Source: Mesorhizobium sp. ZC-5 (lineage in GTDB: Bacteria > Pseudomonadota > Alphaproteobacteria > Rhizobiales > Rhizobiaceae). Taken from it: DNA of 64,000 nt. A program made the translations under genes and the position numbers. How positions within the stretch are numbered: the stretch's first letter is position 1; every line of letters starts with the position of its first letter. The notes beneath the pieces were generated by a model. It saw only the letters and a program-made list of their open reading frames with translations, did no database searches and was not told the DNA's origin. The stretch covers positions 496,001-560,000 of the forward strand of contig NZ_JAOWPT010000002.1 in the NCBI RefSeq assembly GCF_025753855.1, written 5' to 3'. Positions 18,164-26,188 of this stretch are shown in pieces.

Positions 18164-19306
18164 ATGAGGAACATTCTTGCAGCGGGCCTGTTCGGACTTG
18201 CACTCGGCGTATCGGGCCTGGCCTTTGCCGAACCGGTGAAGGTCGGCATGATCACCACGCTTTCGGGCGGCGGCGCCGGGCTCGGCATCGACGCGCGCGA
18301 CGGCTTCATGCTGGCACTGACGCTTTCCGGCAACAAGGACATCGAGGTCGTCACCGAGGACGACGCGATGAAACCGGAACTGGCGGTGCAGATCGCCGAC
18401 AAGATGATCCAGAGCGACAAGGTCGACGTTCTGACCGGCATCATCTGGTCGAACCTCGCGATGGCGGTGGTGCCGAACGCTGTCGCGCAGGGCAAGTTCT
18501 ACCTGTCGGTCAATGCCGGGCCGTCGCCGCTGGCCGGCGCCAAGTGCGACCAGAACTATTTCAACGTCGCCTACCAGAACGACAATTTCCATGAGGCGAT
18601 GGGCAACTATGCGCAGCAGGAGGGCATCAAGAAGATGTTCATCCTGGCGCCGAACTACCCGGCCGGCACCGACTCGCTGAACGGCTTCAAGCGCTTCTAC
18701 AAGGGTGAACTGGCCGGCGAGGTCTACACCAAACTCGGCCAGACCGATTATGCGGCCGAGATCGCGCAGATCCGCGATTCGGGCGCCGACTCCGTGTTCT
18801 TCTTCCTGCCCGGCGGCATGGGCATCGCCTTCGTCAAGCAGTACGCGCAATCGGGCGTCGAAATCCCGCTGATGGGACCGGGCTTCTCGTTCAGTCAGGA
18901 CGTGCTTGGCGCCATCGGCGACGCCGCCGTGGGCGCCAAGAACTCAGCCTCGTGGTCGAAGGATCTCGACAATGCCGCCAACAAGAAGTTCGTCGAGGAA
19001 TTCCAGAAGGCGTACAACCGCCTGCCTTCGATCTATGCGGCGCAGGCTTACGACACCGCCAACCTGATCATTGCCGCTTCCGGCAAGGCCAGCGTCAAGG
19101 ATGCCGACGCCTTCCGCGCGGCGCTCAAGGCCGCGGAGTTTGAATCGGTGCGTGGCAAGTTCAAGTTCAACACCAACAACCACCCGATCCAGGACATCTA
19201 TGTGCGCGAAGTGGTGAAGGAAGGCGACGTGCTGACCAACAAGATCATCGGCACCAGCTTCACCGACCATGCCGACGCCTATGCGAAGGACTGCGCATTG
19301 CAATAG
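18164..19306 (+). CDS. ABC transporter substrate-binding protein (branched-chain amino-acid family)
   Basis: A 380-residue periplasmic binding protein. The Sec signal peptide covers about residues 1-22 (LGVSGLAFA then EPVKVGM). The mature protein begins with the family strand VKVGMITTLSGGGAGLG. It belongs to the Leu/Ile/Val (type I) family, which in catabolic clusters often binds aromatic acids or tryptophan-like compounds. It follows kynA, and its permease and ATPase genes resume at 19963 after an interruption. Start ATG has AAAGGGAGA upstream. The ligand, tryptophan, kynurenine or anthranilate, is inferred from context only. Confidence 0.87.
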   Translation: MRNILAAGLFGLALGVSGLAFAEPVKVGMITTLSGGGAGLGIDARDGFMLALTLSGNKDIEVVTEDDAMKPELAVQIADKMIQSDKVDVLTGIIWSNLAMAVVPNAVAQGKFYLSVNAGPSPLAGAKCDQNYFNVAYQNDNFHEAMGNYAQQEGIKKMFILAPNYPAGTDSLNGFKRFYKGELAGEVYTKLGQTDYAAEIAQIRDSGADSVFFFLPGGMGIAFVKQYAQSGVEIPLMGPGFSFSQDVLGAIGDAAVGAKNSASWSKDLDNAANKKFVEEFQKAYNRLPSIYAAQAYDTANLIIAASGKASVKDADAFRAALKAAEFESVRGKFKFNTNNHPIQDIYVREVVKEGDVLTNKIIGTSFTDHADAYAKDCALQ

Positions 19307-19317
19307 CAGCGATCTTC

Positions 19318-19353
19318 ATGTCATCGGCCTCCCTTGCACGAGGCCGATGACAT
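19318..19353. terminator. Terminator-like hairpin between convergent genes
   Basis: ATGTCATCGGCCTC (19318-19331) pairs perfectly with GAGGCCGATGACAT (19340-19353) over 14 bp with an 8-base loop. It lies between the binding-protein stop and the stop of the reverse-strand DUF892 gene, where a bidirectional terminator is expected. There is no clear U-tract on either strand. Confidence 0.65.
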
Positions 19354-19364
19354 CGACAAACCGG

Positions 19365-19838
19365 CTATTTCTTGTTGATTCCGCCGACAGCCAGGTCGGT
19401 CAGCTTACTGTTCGCGGCCTTCTCCTCGTCGAGAATCTTACTCAGCAGCTTGTGCGCTTCGTCATGACCCAGCACCTTCGCCCATTCCCGCAGAGAGCCG
19501 TAACGCGAGATCTCGTAGTGCTCGACGGACTGCGCGGCCGCCAGAAGACCGGCGTTGAGGGCCTTTCCGGAGGCTTCCTTGATGATGCCGTCGGTTTCCT
19601 TGATCAGGCCCTCGATCGCGTCGCACTTCTCGCCCTTGGCCGGCACGTTCAGCGACGCAAACACCTTCTTCAAGGTCTGGATATGGCCCCGGGTCTGCTT
19701 GAGGTGATCTTCCACCGCCTGCTTCAACTTAGCGTCGCCGGCGGCTTTGGCGACCTTTGGAAGCGCTTTCGTCAATGCGTTTTCGGCGTAATAGACATCC
19801 TGCAGGGTGTGTTCGAACAGCTCAGCCAGGGTTTTCAT
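19365..19838 (-). CDS. DUF892 (YciE/YciF-type) ferritin-like protein
   Basis: A 157-residue all-helical protein of the YciE/YciF ferritin-like family: N-terminal MKTLAELFEHTLQDVYYAENA, the HLKQTRGHIQTL helix and the late SVEHYEISRYGSL and EEKAANSKLTDLA helices carrying the expected Glu/His carboxylate ligands. Family members are associated with stress responses; the biochemical role is unclear. ATG 19838 is preceded by AGGAGAGGA. It is on the opposite strand, inside a transporter gene set, so it is probably a separate insertion with its own promoter in the 124 bp before 19963. Confidence 0.88.
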   Translation of the reverse strand: MKTLAELFEHTLQDVYYAENALTKALPKVAKAAGDAKLKQAVEDHLKQTRGHIQTLKKVFASLNVPAKGEKCDAIEGLIKETDGIIKEASGKALNAGLLAAAQSVEHYEISRYGSLREWAKVLGHDEAHKLLSKILDEEKAANSKLTDLAVGGINKK

Positions 19839-19962
19839 AGTCGGCTTCCTCTCCTGTTGTTGTATCGACCAGCAATCGCCCTGCGCGCTTTTGGTTCCGC
19901 CGAGCCGATAAAAGGATGCAGAGGCGTCCGTCACAGTCGCTCGAACAAGGCGTGCGTATCCG

Positions 19963-20883
19963 ATGTCTAGCGCCCTTCTCATCGAGCAGATCCTGAACGG
20001 CCTGCAATTCGGCGTCATGCTGTTCCTGATGGCGGCTGGGCTGACGCTCATCTTCGGCGTCATGGGCCTGATCAACCTGGCGCACGGCTCGTTCTACATG
20101 GTCGGCGCCTTCGCCTGCGCGGCGGTTGCGGCGGCGACCGGCTCGTTCTGGCTCGGGCTCGCGGCAAGCCTTGCCGCGGCGGCCGCGGCAGGTGCCATCG
20201 TCGAGCTGCTGGTTGTCCGGCGCCTCTATGATCGCGACCATCTCGACCAGGTGCTGGCGACGTTCGCGCTGATCCTGATCTTTTCCGAAGGCACCCGCTG
20301 GCTGTTCGGGTCGTTCCCGCTCTATCTCGACATTCCGCCCGTGCTTTCAGGCGCGGTCGACCTGCCCGGCGGCGCCCGCTACCAGCTATACCGGCTGGCG
20401 ATCATCGGCGTCGGCATTCTGGTGGCAGTCGGCCTCTACCTGCTGATCTCGAAAACCAGGCTCGGCATGCAGATCCGCGCCGGCCAGTCCGACCGCGAGA
20501 TGATCGGCGCGCTCGGCGTCGACATCCGCACCCTCTACACCGTGGTGTTCGCGCTCGGCGCAGCATTGGCCGGTCTCGCAGGCGCCCTTGTCGGCGCTTT
20601 GCAATCGGTGCAGGTCGGCATGGGCGAGCCGGTGCTGATTCTCGCCTTCGTCGTCATCGTCATCGGCGGCATCGGATCGATCAAGGGTGCGCTGGTCGGC
20701 GCGATCCTGGTCGGGCTGGTCGACACGCTCGGCCGCTTCCTGCTGCCGAAGGCTTTTGCGCTGGCAATGGGTGCGTCGCAAGGCGCCACCGTCGGCGCTG
20801 CGCTCGCCTCGATGCTGATCTACATCGTCATGGCGCTGATTCTGGCATTCCGGCCGCAAGGCCTGTTCGCGGCGAACAGCTGA
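19963..20883 (+). CDS. Branched-chain-type ABC transporter permease (LivH family)
   Basis: A 306-residue permease with about eight hydrophobic segments. The LivH start reads LLIEQILNGLQFGVMLFLMA and the end reads LALILAFRPQGLF. It is the first of four tightly packed transporter genes. It presumably works with the binding protein encoded at 18164, from which it is separated by the reversed ferritin-like gene. It lacks an obvious Shine-Dalgarno, and the gap from 19838 must hold both divergent promoters. Confidence 0.87.
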   Translation: MSSALLIEQILNGLQFGVMLFLMAAGLTLIFGVMGLINLAHGSFYMVGAFACAAVAAATGSFWLGLAASLAAAAAAGAIVELLVVRRLYDRDHLDQVLATFALILIFSEGTRWLFGSFPLYLDIPPVLSGAVDLPGGARYQLYRLAIIGVGILVAVGLYLLISKTRLGMQIRAGQSDREMIGALGVDIRTLYTVVFALGAALAGLAGALVGALQSVQVGMGEPVLILAFVVIVIGGIGSIKGALVGAILVGLVDTLGRFLLPKAFALAMGASQGATVGAALASMLIYIVMALILAFRPQGLFAANS

Positions 20884-21869
20884 TGAAATTCACGCGCGAA
20901 ATCCTCATCAATACCGTACTCGCGGCGCTCCTGTTGGCCATGCCGTTTGCGGCGCTGGCGATGGACGAGCCGTTCTACGTTACGCTGGCGACGCGCATGG
21001 CAATCCTGGCGCTGGCGGCGGTGGGGCTCAACCTGGCGCTCGGGCTCGGCGGGCTGGTCTCGTTCGGCCATGCCGCCTTCTTCGGCATCGGCGGCTATGC
21101 AGCGGGCATCCTGTCGACGCATGCGCTGAACATGCAGCCGCTGCTCACCTGGCCTTTCGAGATCGAAAGCTCGGAACAGATGCTGGTCGCCTGGTTCGTC
21201 GCGGTGGCCGTCTCCGGGCCGGTAGCGCTCGCCATCGGCGCGATCAGCCTCAGAACCTCAGGCGTCTATTTCATCATGATCACCCTGGCGTTCGCCCAGA
21301 TGATCTATTATTTCGCCATCTCCTGGCCGGCCTATGGCGGCGAGGACGGCCTGTCGATTGCCATGCGCGGCACATTCCCGGGCGTCAACACGGCGGTGCC
21401 GTTGAGCTTTTTCCTCATCTGCTACGGCGTCCTCATGGTCGCATTGCTGCTGTTTGCCTGCGTCCGCGCTTCGCGCTTCGGCGCCGCGTTGCAGGCGGCG
21501 CGGCAGAACGAGACGCGGCTTGCCGCCGTCGGCATCGGGCCGTTTCCGGTGCGGCTTGTCGCCTTCGTCATCTCGGCGATGGTCGCTGCACTTGCCGGCT
21601 CGCTTTATGCCGACCTCAACCGCTTCGCCAGCCCGTCAATGCTGTCGTGGCAGATGTCGGGCGAACTGATCGTGCTGATCATCCTCGGCGGCACCGGGCG
21701 CCTGTTCGGACCGGTCGCCGGCGCCATGCTGTTCGTGCTGATCGAATCGGTGCTCGGCGGCCTGACCGAGCGCTGGCAGCTCTTCCTCGGGCTGATCCTG
21801 CTCGGTGTCGTTCTGTTTGCGCGGGGCGGCCTTATCGGTCTCGTTGCCGGAAAATCGCGCCATGGCTGA
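20883..21869 (+). CDS. Branched-chain-type ABC transporter permease (LivM family)
   Basis: A 328-residue LivM-type permease. GLGGLVSFGHAAFFGIGGYAAG, spread over the second to third membrane segments, is the usual family landmark, and RTSGVYFIMITLAFAQMIYY follows. Its ATG overlaps the LivH stop by one base and its stop lies within the start of the ATPase gene, indicating one translational unit. It forms the second half of the membrane channel. Confidence 0.87.
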   Translation: MKFTREILINTVLAALLLAMPFAALAMDEPFYVTLATRMAILALAAVGLNLALGLGGLVSFGHAAFFGIGGYAAGILSTHALNMQPLLTWPFEIESSEQMLVAWFVAVAVSGPVALAIGAISLRTSGVYFIMITLAFAQMIYYFAISWPAYGGEDGLSIAMRGTFPGVNTAVPLSFFLICYGVLMVALLLFACVRASRFGAALQAARQNETRLAAVGIGPFPVRLVAFVISAMVAALAGSLYADLNRFASPSMLSWQMSGELIVLIILGGTGRLFGPVAGAMLFVLIESVLGGLTERWQLFLGLILLGVVLFARGGLIGLVAGKSRHG

Positions 21870-22611
21870 ACCGGTCCTCTCCATCCGCGAACTGCGCAAG
21901 AACTTCGGTGCGCTAAAGGCGACCGACAATGTCAGCCTCGACCTGAAGCCGGGCGAGATCCACGCGCTGATCGGCCCCAACGGCGCCGGCAAAACGACGC
22001 TGATTCACCAGATATCGGGATCGATCCGGCAGGACAGCGGCGCGATCGAATTCCTCGGCGAGGATGTCGGCGGGCTCGGCATGGCGGCGCGGGCGAGGAA
22101 GGGGCTCGGCCGCTCGTTCCAGATCTCGTCGCTGGCGCCGGAATTTTCGGCACTGCGCAACGTCATGCTGGCGCAGCAGGCCGCGCAGGGATCGAGCTTC
22201 CGCTTCTTTCGCCCGGTGATGCGCGACAGGTCGCTGACCGACCCGGCCATGTCGATGCTGGAGCGGGTGGGACTTGCCGGCCGCGCCCGGTTGCCGGCGG
22301 CGGAGCTGTCGCATGGCGAGCGCCGCAAGCTGGAGATTGCCATTGCCCTCGCCTTGGGGCCAAAGGCTTTCCTGTTCGACGAGCCGATGGCCGGCATGGG
22401 TCCCGAAGGCGCGAAGGACCTGACCGGCTTCCTCGACGGGCTTCGCCGCGAAGCGCCGATCCTGCTGGTCGAGCACGACATGGATGCCGTGTTCGCGCTG
22501 GCCGACCGCATCTCGGTGCTGGTCTATGGCCGCGTCATCGCGACGGGTTCGGTCGACGAGATCCGCCGCGACCCGGAGGTACGGCGCGCCTATCTGGGAG
22601 AGCACACATGA
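21862..22611 (+). CDS. ABC transporter ATP-binding protein (LivG family)
   Basis: A 249-residue ABC ATPase. Walker A is GPNGAGKTT, the signature motif LSHGERRKLEIA and Walker B FLFDEPMAGM. LivG-type features include GLGRSFQISSLAPEFSAL and the C-terminal RRAYLGEHT ending. The start overlaps the LivM stop by 8 bp, and the stop overlaps the LivF start by 4 bp. One of the two motor subunits of the putative tryptophan/kynurenine importer. Confidence 0.89.
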   Translation: MAEPVLSIRELRKNFGALKATDNVSLDLKPGEIHALIGPNGAGKTTLIHQISGSIRQDSGAIEFLGEDVGGLGMAARARKGLGRSFQISSLAPEFSALRNVMLAQQAAQGSSFRFFRPVMRDRSLTDPAMSMLERVGLAGRARLPAAELSHGERRKLEIAIALALGPKAFLFDEPMAGMGPEGAKDLTGFLDGLRREAPILLVEHDMDAVFALADRISVLVYGRVIATGSVDEIRRDPEVRRAYLGEHT

Positions 22612-23294
22612 CCCTGCTCGAAGTCTCCGGCCTGGAAACCTTCTACGGCGCCTCGCAGGCACTGTTCGGCGTCGAGCTTGCCGTTGGCGAGGGCGAGGTG
22701 GTGGCGCTGATGGGCCGCAACGGCATGGGCAAGACGACGACGATTTCGTCGATCCTCGGGCTGTTGCGCGGGCGGGCAGGTACGATCCGGCTGGGCGGCA
22801 GGACGATCACCGGCATGAGCGCCCACCGCATCGCCCGGCTCGGCATCGGGCTGGTGCCGGAAGGCCGCCGCTGCTTCCCCAACCTGACCGTTCGCGAAAA
22901 CCTGATCGCGGCGGCCCGCGAGGGCGACTGGACCATTGCCCGGGTGAATGCCTTGTTTCCGCGCCTTGCCGAGCGGCGCGACCAGTATGCCAACACGCTG
23001 TCCGGCGGCGAGCAGCAGATGCTGGCGATCGGCCGCGCGCTGATGACCAACCCCAGGCTGCTGATCCTCGACGAGGCCACGGAAGGTCTGGCGCCGGTGA
23101 TCCGCCAGGACATCTGGGCGGCGATCCGCACGCTGAAGGCCGACGGCCAGTCGATCCTGGTGGTCGACAAGACGCTGTCGGAACTGCTGCCGGTCGCCGA
23201 CCGCGCCTTCGTGCTCGAAAAGGGCCAGACCGTCTGGAGCGGCCTGCCTGGCGAGCTGACGGCCGAATTGCAGGACCGCTACCTCGGCGTCTGA
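22608..23294 (+). CDS. ABC transporter ATP-binding protein (LivF family)
   Basis: A 228-residue ABC ATPase. Walker A is GRNGMGKTT, the signature LSGGEQQMLAIGRAL and Walker B LLILDEATEGL. The LivF landmark GLVPEGRRCFPNLTVRENL is clear. It ends the transporter set and is followed 25 bp later by ridA. The C-terminus has the short family ending LQDRYLGV. Confidence 0.89.
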   Translation: MTLLEVSGLETFYGASQALFGVELAVGEGEVVALMGRNGMGKTTTISSILGLLRGRAGTIRLGGRTITGMSAHRIARLGIGLVPEGRRCFPNLTVRENLIAAAREGDWTIARVNALFPRLAERRDQYANTLSGGEQQMLAIGRALMTNPRLLILDEATEGLAPVIRQDIWAAIRTLKADGQSILVVDKTLSELLPVADRAFVLEKGQTVWSGLPGELTAELQDRYLGV

Positions 23295-23319
23295 ACTTAT
23301 GTCACGATCGGAGAAAATC

Positions 23320-23727
23320 ATGTCGCAGCCCGCCCATCAGGCACTTCATCCGGCCAACTGGAAAGCCGCGAAGGGTTACGCCAACGGCATCGTCACGGAA
23401 GGTCGCACCGTGTTCCTCGGCGGCCAGATCGGCTGGAACGCCGACCAGGTCTTCGAGACCGACGATTTCATCGAGCAGACGCGCCAGGTTCTGAAAAACA
23501 TCGTGGCCGTACTTGCGGAAGCGGGCGGCAAGCCGGAGCACATCGTGCGGCTGACCTGGTTCGTCACCAGCAAAAAGGAATATCTCGCCCGGCTGAAGGA
23601 ACTCGGTGAAGCCTACAAGAGCGTCATGGGCCGGCACTATCCGACCATGAGCGCGGTGCAGGTGGTGGCGCTGATGGAGGACCGCGCCAAGGTCGAGATC
23701 GAGGCGACGGCGGTGCTGCCAGCCTGA
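23320..23727 (+). CDS. RidA-family enamine/imine deaminase
   Basis: A 135-residue YjgF/YER057c/UK114-family protein with the RidA strand GGQIGWNAD and the C-terminal VVALMEDRAKVEIEATAV. The start 23320 is preferred because CGGAG sits 7 bp upstream; an ATG 21 bp earlier is less well placed. RidA proteins hydrolyse reactive enamines and imines. The monooxygenase/reductase product in this operon is an amino-cyclohexene (enamine) CoA ester, so release of its ammonia by this protein is an attractive inference. The divergent RidA subfamily was not resolved. Confidence 0.85.
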   Translation: MSQPAHQALHPANWKAAKGYANGIVTEGRTVFLGGQIGWNADQVFETDDFIEQTRQVLKNIVAVLAEAGGKPEHIVRLTWFVTSKKEYLARLKELGEAYKSVMGRHYPTMSAVQVVALMEDRAKVEIEATAVLPA

Positions 23728-23740
23728 GAAGACCCGGAAC

Positions 23741-24214
23741 TTACCGGTACTTCATGTAGCCGACGAAGCCGCTGATTTTCCAGCGACCGTCGACCTTGCG
23801 GCAGAAATACAGCGTCTGCCAGTTGAGCACGTCGAAGCTGCCGTCGGCCTTGGCGATCCTGCCGTCGAACTTCTTGCGCGCCAGTGCGACGTCGCCGGTG
23901 ATGTCGATTTCGGTGAGGCTGGTGGCGCGGTGAATGCCGGCAGCCAGCGGTTCGGCGAATTTTACCGCCGCGGTTTCATGCGCCTGCCGCAGCCACTCCG
24001 CTTTGTACTCGGCGAGTGTCGGGAAGGCGGCGTTCCATTCGTCCGGGTTGGGCGAATTGTGGGCGTGGATGCCGAGAAAGCGCGGCTCGTCGAAATCGCC
24101 GGCGACCATCGACCAGTCGGCTGTGACGAAAGCGGCGATGTCGCGAGTCACCAGCATGTCCCAGATGGCGTAGCGGTCGGCGTCGTTGCCGAACGGATTT
24201 TCAGCGTGGCTCAT
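23741..24214 (-). CDS. SnoaL-like/NTF2-fold protein
   Basis: A 157-residue protein with the alpha+beta cone pattern of the SnoaL/NTF2 superfamily: an N-terminal helix with ADRYAIWDMLVTRDIAAF, strands around GDVALARKKFDGRI, and the closing WKISGFVGYMKYR. No catalytic function is evident. It is 20 bp downstream of the D-threonine-aldolase-like gene on the same strand and is probably co-transcribed. It ends 13 bp from the convergent ridA gene. Confidence 0.75.
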   Translation of the reverse strand: MSHAENPFGNDADRYAIWDMLVTRDIAAFVTADWSMVAGDFDEPRFLGIHAHNSPNPDEWNAAFPTLAEYKAEWLRQAHETAAVKFAEPLAAGIHRATSLTEIDITGDVALARKKFDGRIAKADGSFDVLNWQTLYFCRKVDGRWKISGFVGYMKYR

Positions 24215-24234
24215 GGTTGGCTCCGGTTCAAGGA

Positions 24235-25314
24235 TCAGGTGAGGCGGCCGCGCGCCGCTACGGGCAGGATGTCGACGACCGTTTCGCCCGAAATCAGATG
24301 CACCGTGTCGAAGAGGTTGGTGACCACGCAGACGTGGTCGGGCAGTACCCGCACGCGTTGGCCGATCGACAGTTTCGCGTCGCCAGAAAGCGTGACGGTG
24401 CCGTGCTCTTCGCTGAGGCCGGTCACCAGCGCGCCGGGGATGCTGACCAGCTCGCCGAAATCCGGCAGGCCCAGCGTGTCGCTGGACATCGCCTTCGAAC
24501 CGGCGTCGAGGATGGCGCGCGTCGGGGTCGGATGGCTGACGACGGTCGACAGCACGGTCAGCGCGCAGTCGTCGATGCCGCCGACGCCTTTGGCGACCTG
24601 GTAGCGGTCGAGATAGATGTAGGTGCCGGGGCGGTATTCGGTGACGACTTTCGTGTCGCCGGAACGCCAGATGTCGGGCGTGCCGCCGCTCGAAACCGTC
24701 TGGCAGTCGAGCCCGGCGTCTTTCAGCATGTCGCGCGCTTCGAAGAGCCAGGTGTCGGCTTCCGCGGCGCGGCCGGCGGCCGGGTAGGTCATCAGCCCGC
24801 CGAACGAGAGACCTGCGGCGCGGTCGATCCCCTTGGCCAGTTCAAGCGCTTCCGCCGCCGTTTGCACGCCGCAGCGGCCCATGCCGGTGTCGCATTCGAC
24901 CAGCACCTTCAACCGGTGCCCGGCGTCGGTGAAGGTCGCCGCAAGTCCGGCCAGAGTCTCCGCGCTGTCGGTGGTGACGGAGAGCGTTATTTTGCCGTGC
25001 AAGGCGTGCAGCCGCTCCAGCTTGACCCGCCCGAGGATATTGTAGGGTAGGAAGATATCGGCGAGCCCGGCCTCGGCCATCACTTCCACCTCGCCGATCT
25101 TCTGGCAGGTGATGCCGACGGCGCCGGCATCCACCTGCTGCCTGGCGAAATAGGGCAGCTTGTGGGTCTTGATGTGGGGGCGAAGCTTCAGCCTGTGCTT
25201 GTCGGCATTGGCCTGAGCGCGGGCGATGTTGGCGGTGGCGCGGTCGATGTCGATCAGCACGGCCGGCGTTTCGATGTCGTGGATGGTGCGGGGGTTCGGC
25301 AAGTCAATCACCAA
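24235..25314 (-). CDS. D-threonine aldolase/D-serine dehydratase-type PLP enzyme
   Basis: A 359-residue fold-type III PLP protein. The N-terminal alanine-racemase-like barrel carries the PLP lysine in LRPHIKTHKLPYFARQQ. The C-terminal metal-binding region typical of DSD1/D-threonine aldolase reads LPDHVCVVTNLF. It cleaves or dehydrates a 3-hydroxy-D-amino acid; the substrate cannot be named. Its start overlaps the stop of the RpiR regulator by 11 bp, a strong sign of one transcript with that regulator. Confidence 0.85.
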   Translation of the reverse strand: MVIDLPNPRTIHDIETPAVLIDIDRATANIARAQANADKHRLKLRPHIKTHKLPYFARQQVDAGAVGITCQKIGEVEVMAEAGLADIFLPYNILGRVKLERLHALHGKITLSVTTDSAETLAGLAATFTDAGHRLKVLVECDTGMGRCGVQTAAEALELAKGIDRAAGLSFGGLMTYPAAGRAAEADTWLFEARDMLKDAGLDCQTVSSGGTPDIWRSGDTKVVTEYRPGTYIYLDRYQVAKGVGGIDDCALTVLSTVVSHPTPTRAILDAGSKAMSSDTLGLPDFGELVSIPGALVTGLSEEHGTVTLSGDAKLSIGQRVRVLPDHVCVVTNLFDTVHLISGETVVDILPVAARGRLT

Positions 25315-26185
25315 TCGGCAGGCGGGGATCGTCTATCTTCCATGTGTTCAGGCTCTGCTTGATGCGGCGCAGACCTTCCAAGACTTTCGTGTCGCAGCTT
25401 TCCGCGGTCGCGGTGGCGATCATGTCGAGGATCGCCAGCAGCGCGAAACGCGACGAGGTGGGCTTGTAGATATTGCCGTCCTCGATCGGCTGGAAAGCGA
25501 TCAGCGTTTCCGCGGCAGTAGCGAGCGCCGAGCCCGGCGCGGTAATCGCGACGGTGTGGGCGCCGTACTGTCGCGCCAGGTTGACGGCATCGATGACCGA
25601 GCGCGCAAAGCCCGACGTCGAGAAGGCGATCACTGTGGTTTCCGGGCTGGCCACGGCGGCATACATGCGCTGCAACTCGCCGTCGACCTGCGAGGTCACC
25701 GACAGGCCGAGGCGGAACAGCCGGTTCTGCAATTCGGTCGCCAGCATGGAGGAGGTACCGCCGGAGCCGATGCAGAGGATCTGCGCCGAGGCAGCAAGCC
25801 GTTCGCCGACCTCAAGCAGCGTGCTCATATCGAGACCGGCGCTGGCGCGCTGTATGGCCGCGATGGCCGCTTCGGTCACCGCCGACACGACCCGCTGTTC
25901 GCGGACGTCGCGGTTGAGCGGTTCAGGATTCAGGTAGACGCCGCCGACGGCGAGCGCCTGCGCCAGCCAGAACTTGAAATCGCGCACGCCTTCGCAGCCG
26001 AGGCTGCGGCAGAAGCGGGTCACGGTCGGCTCGCTGACCGAGGCGCGGGCGGCGATGTCGGAGATCGCCGCCTTGGAGGCGAAGTCGAGGTCCGACAGGA
26101 CGAGTGCGGCGAGCCGACGGTCGGATTTCGACCCTTTCCGGGTCATCGCCTGCAGGCGCGTGATGATGTCGGCGACATGCTGCAT
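25304..26185 (-). CDS. RpiR/MurR-family transcriptional regulator with SIS domain
   Basis: A 293-residue regulator. The N-terminal RpiR helix-turn-helix is seen in ASVSEPTVTRFCRSLGCEG. The C-terminal sugar-isomerase (SIS) domain follows, with the ligand loop CIGSGGTSSMLATELQ and the second half STSGFARSVIDAVNLA. Such proteins sense phosphorylated sugars or, in some clusters, amino-acid-like metabolites. It sits between the SDR and aldolase genes and probably controls this island and the divergent ridA-M81 pair. Confidence 0.88.
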   Translation of the reverse strand: MQHVADIITRLQAMTRKGSKSDRRLAALVLSDLDFASKAAISDIAARASVSEPTVTRFCRSLGCEGVRDFKFWLAQALAVGGVYLNPEPLNRDVREQRVVSAVTEAAIAAIQRASAGLDMSTLLEVGERLAASAQILCIGSGGTSSMLATELQNRLFRLGLSVTSQVDGELQRMYAAVASPETTVIAFSTSGFARSVIDAVNLARQYGAHTVAITAPGSALATAAETLIAFQPIEDGNIYKPTSSRFALLAILDMIATATAESCDTKVLEGLRRIKQSLNTWKIDDPRLPIGD

Positions 26186-26188
26186 GGC

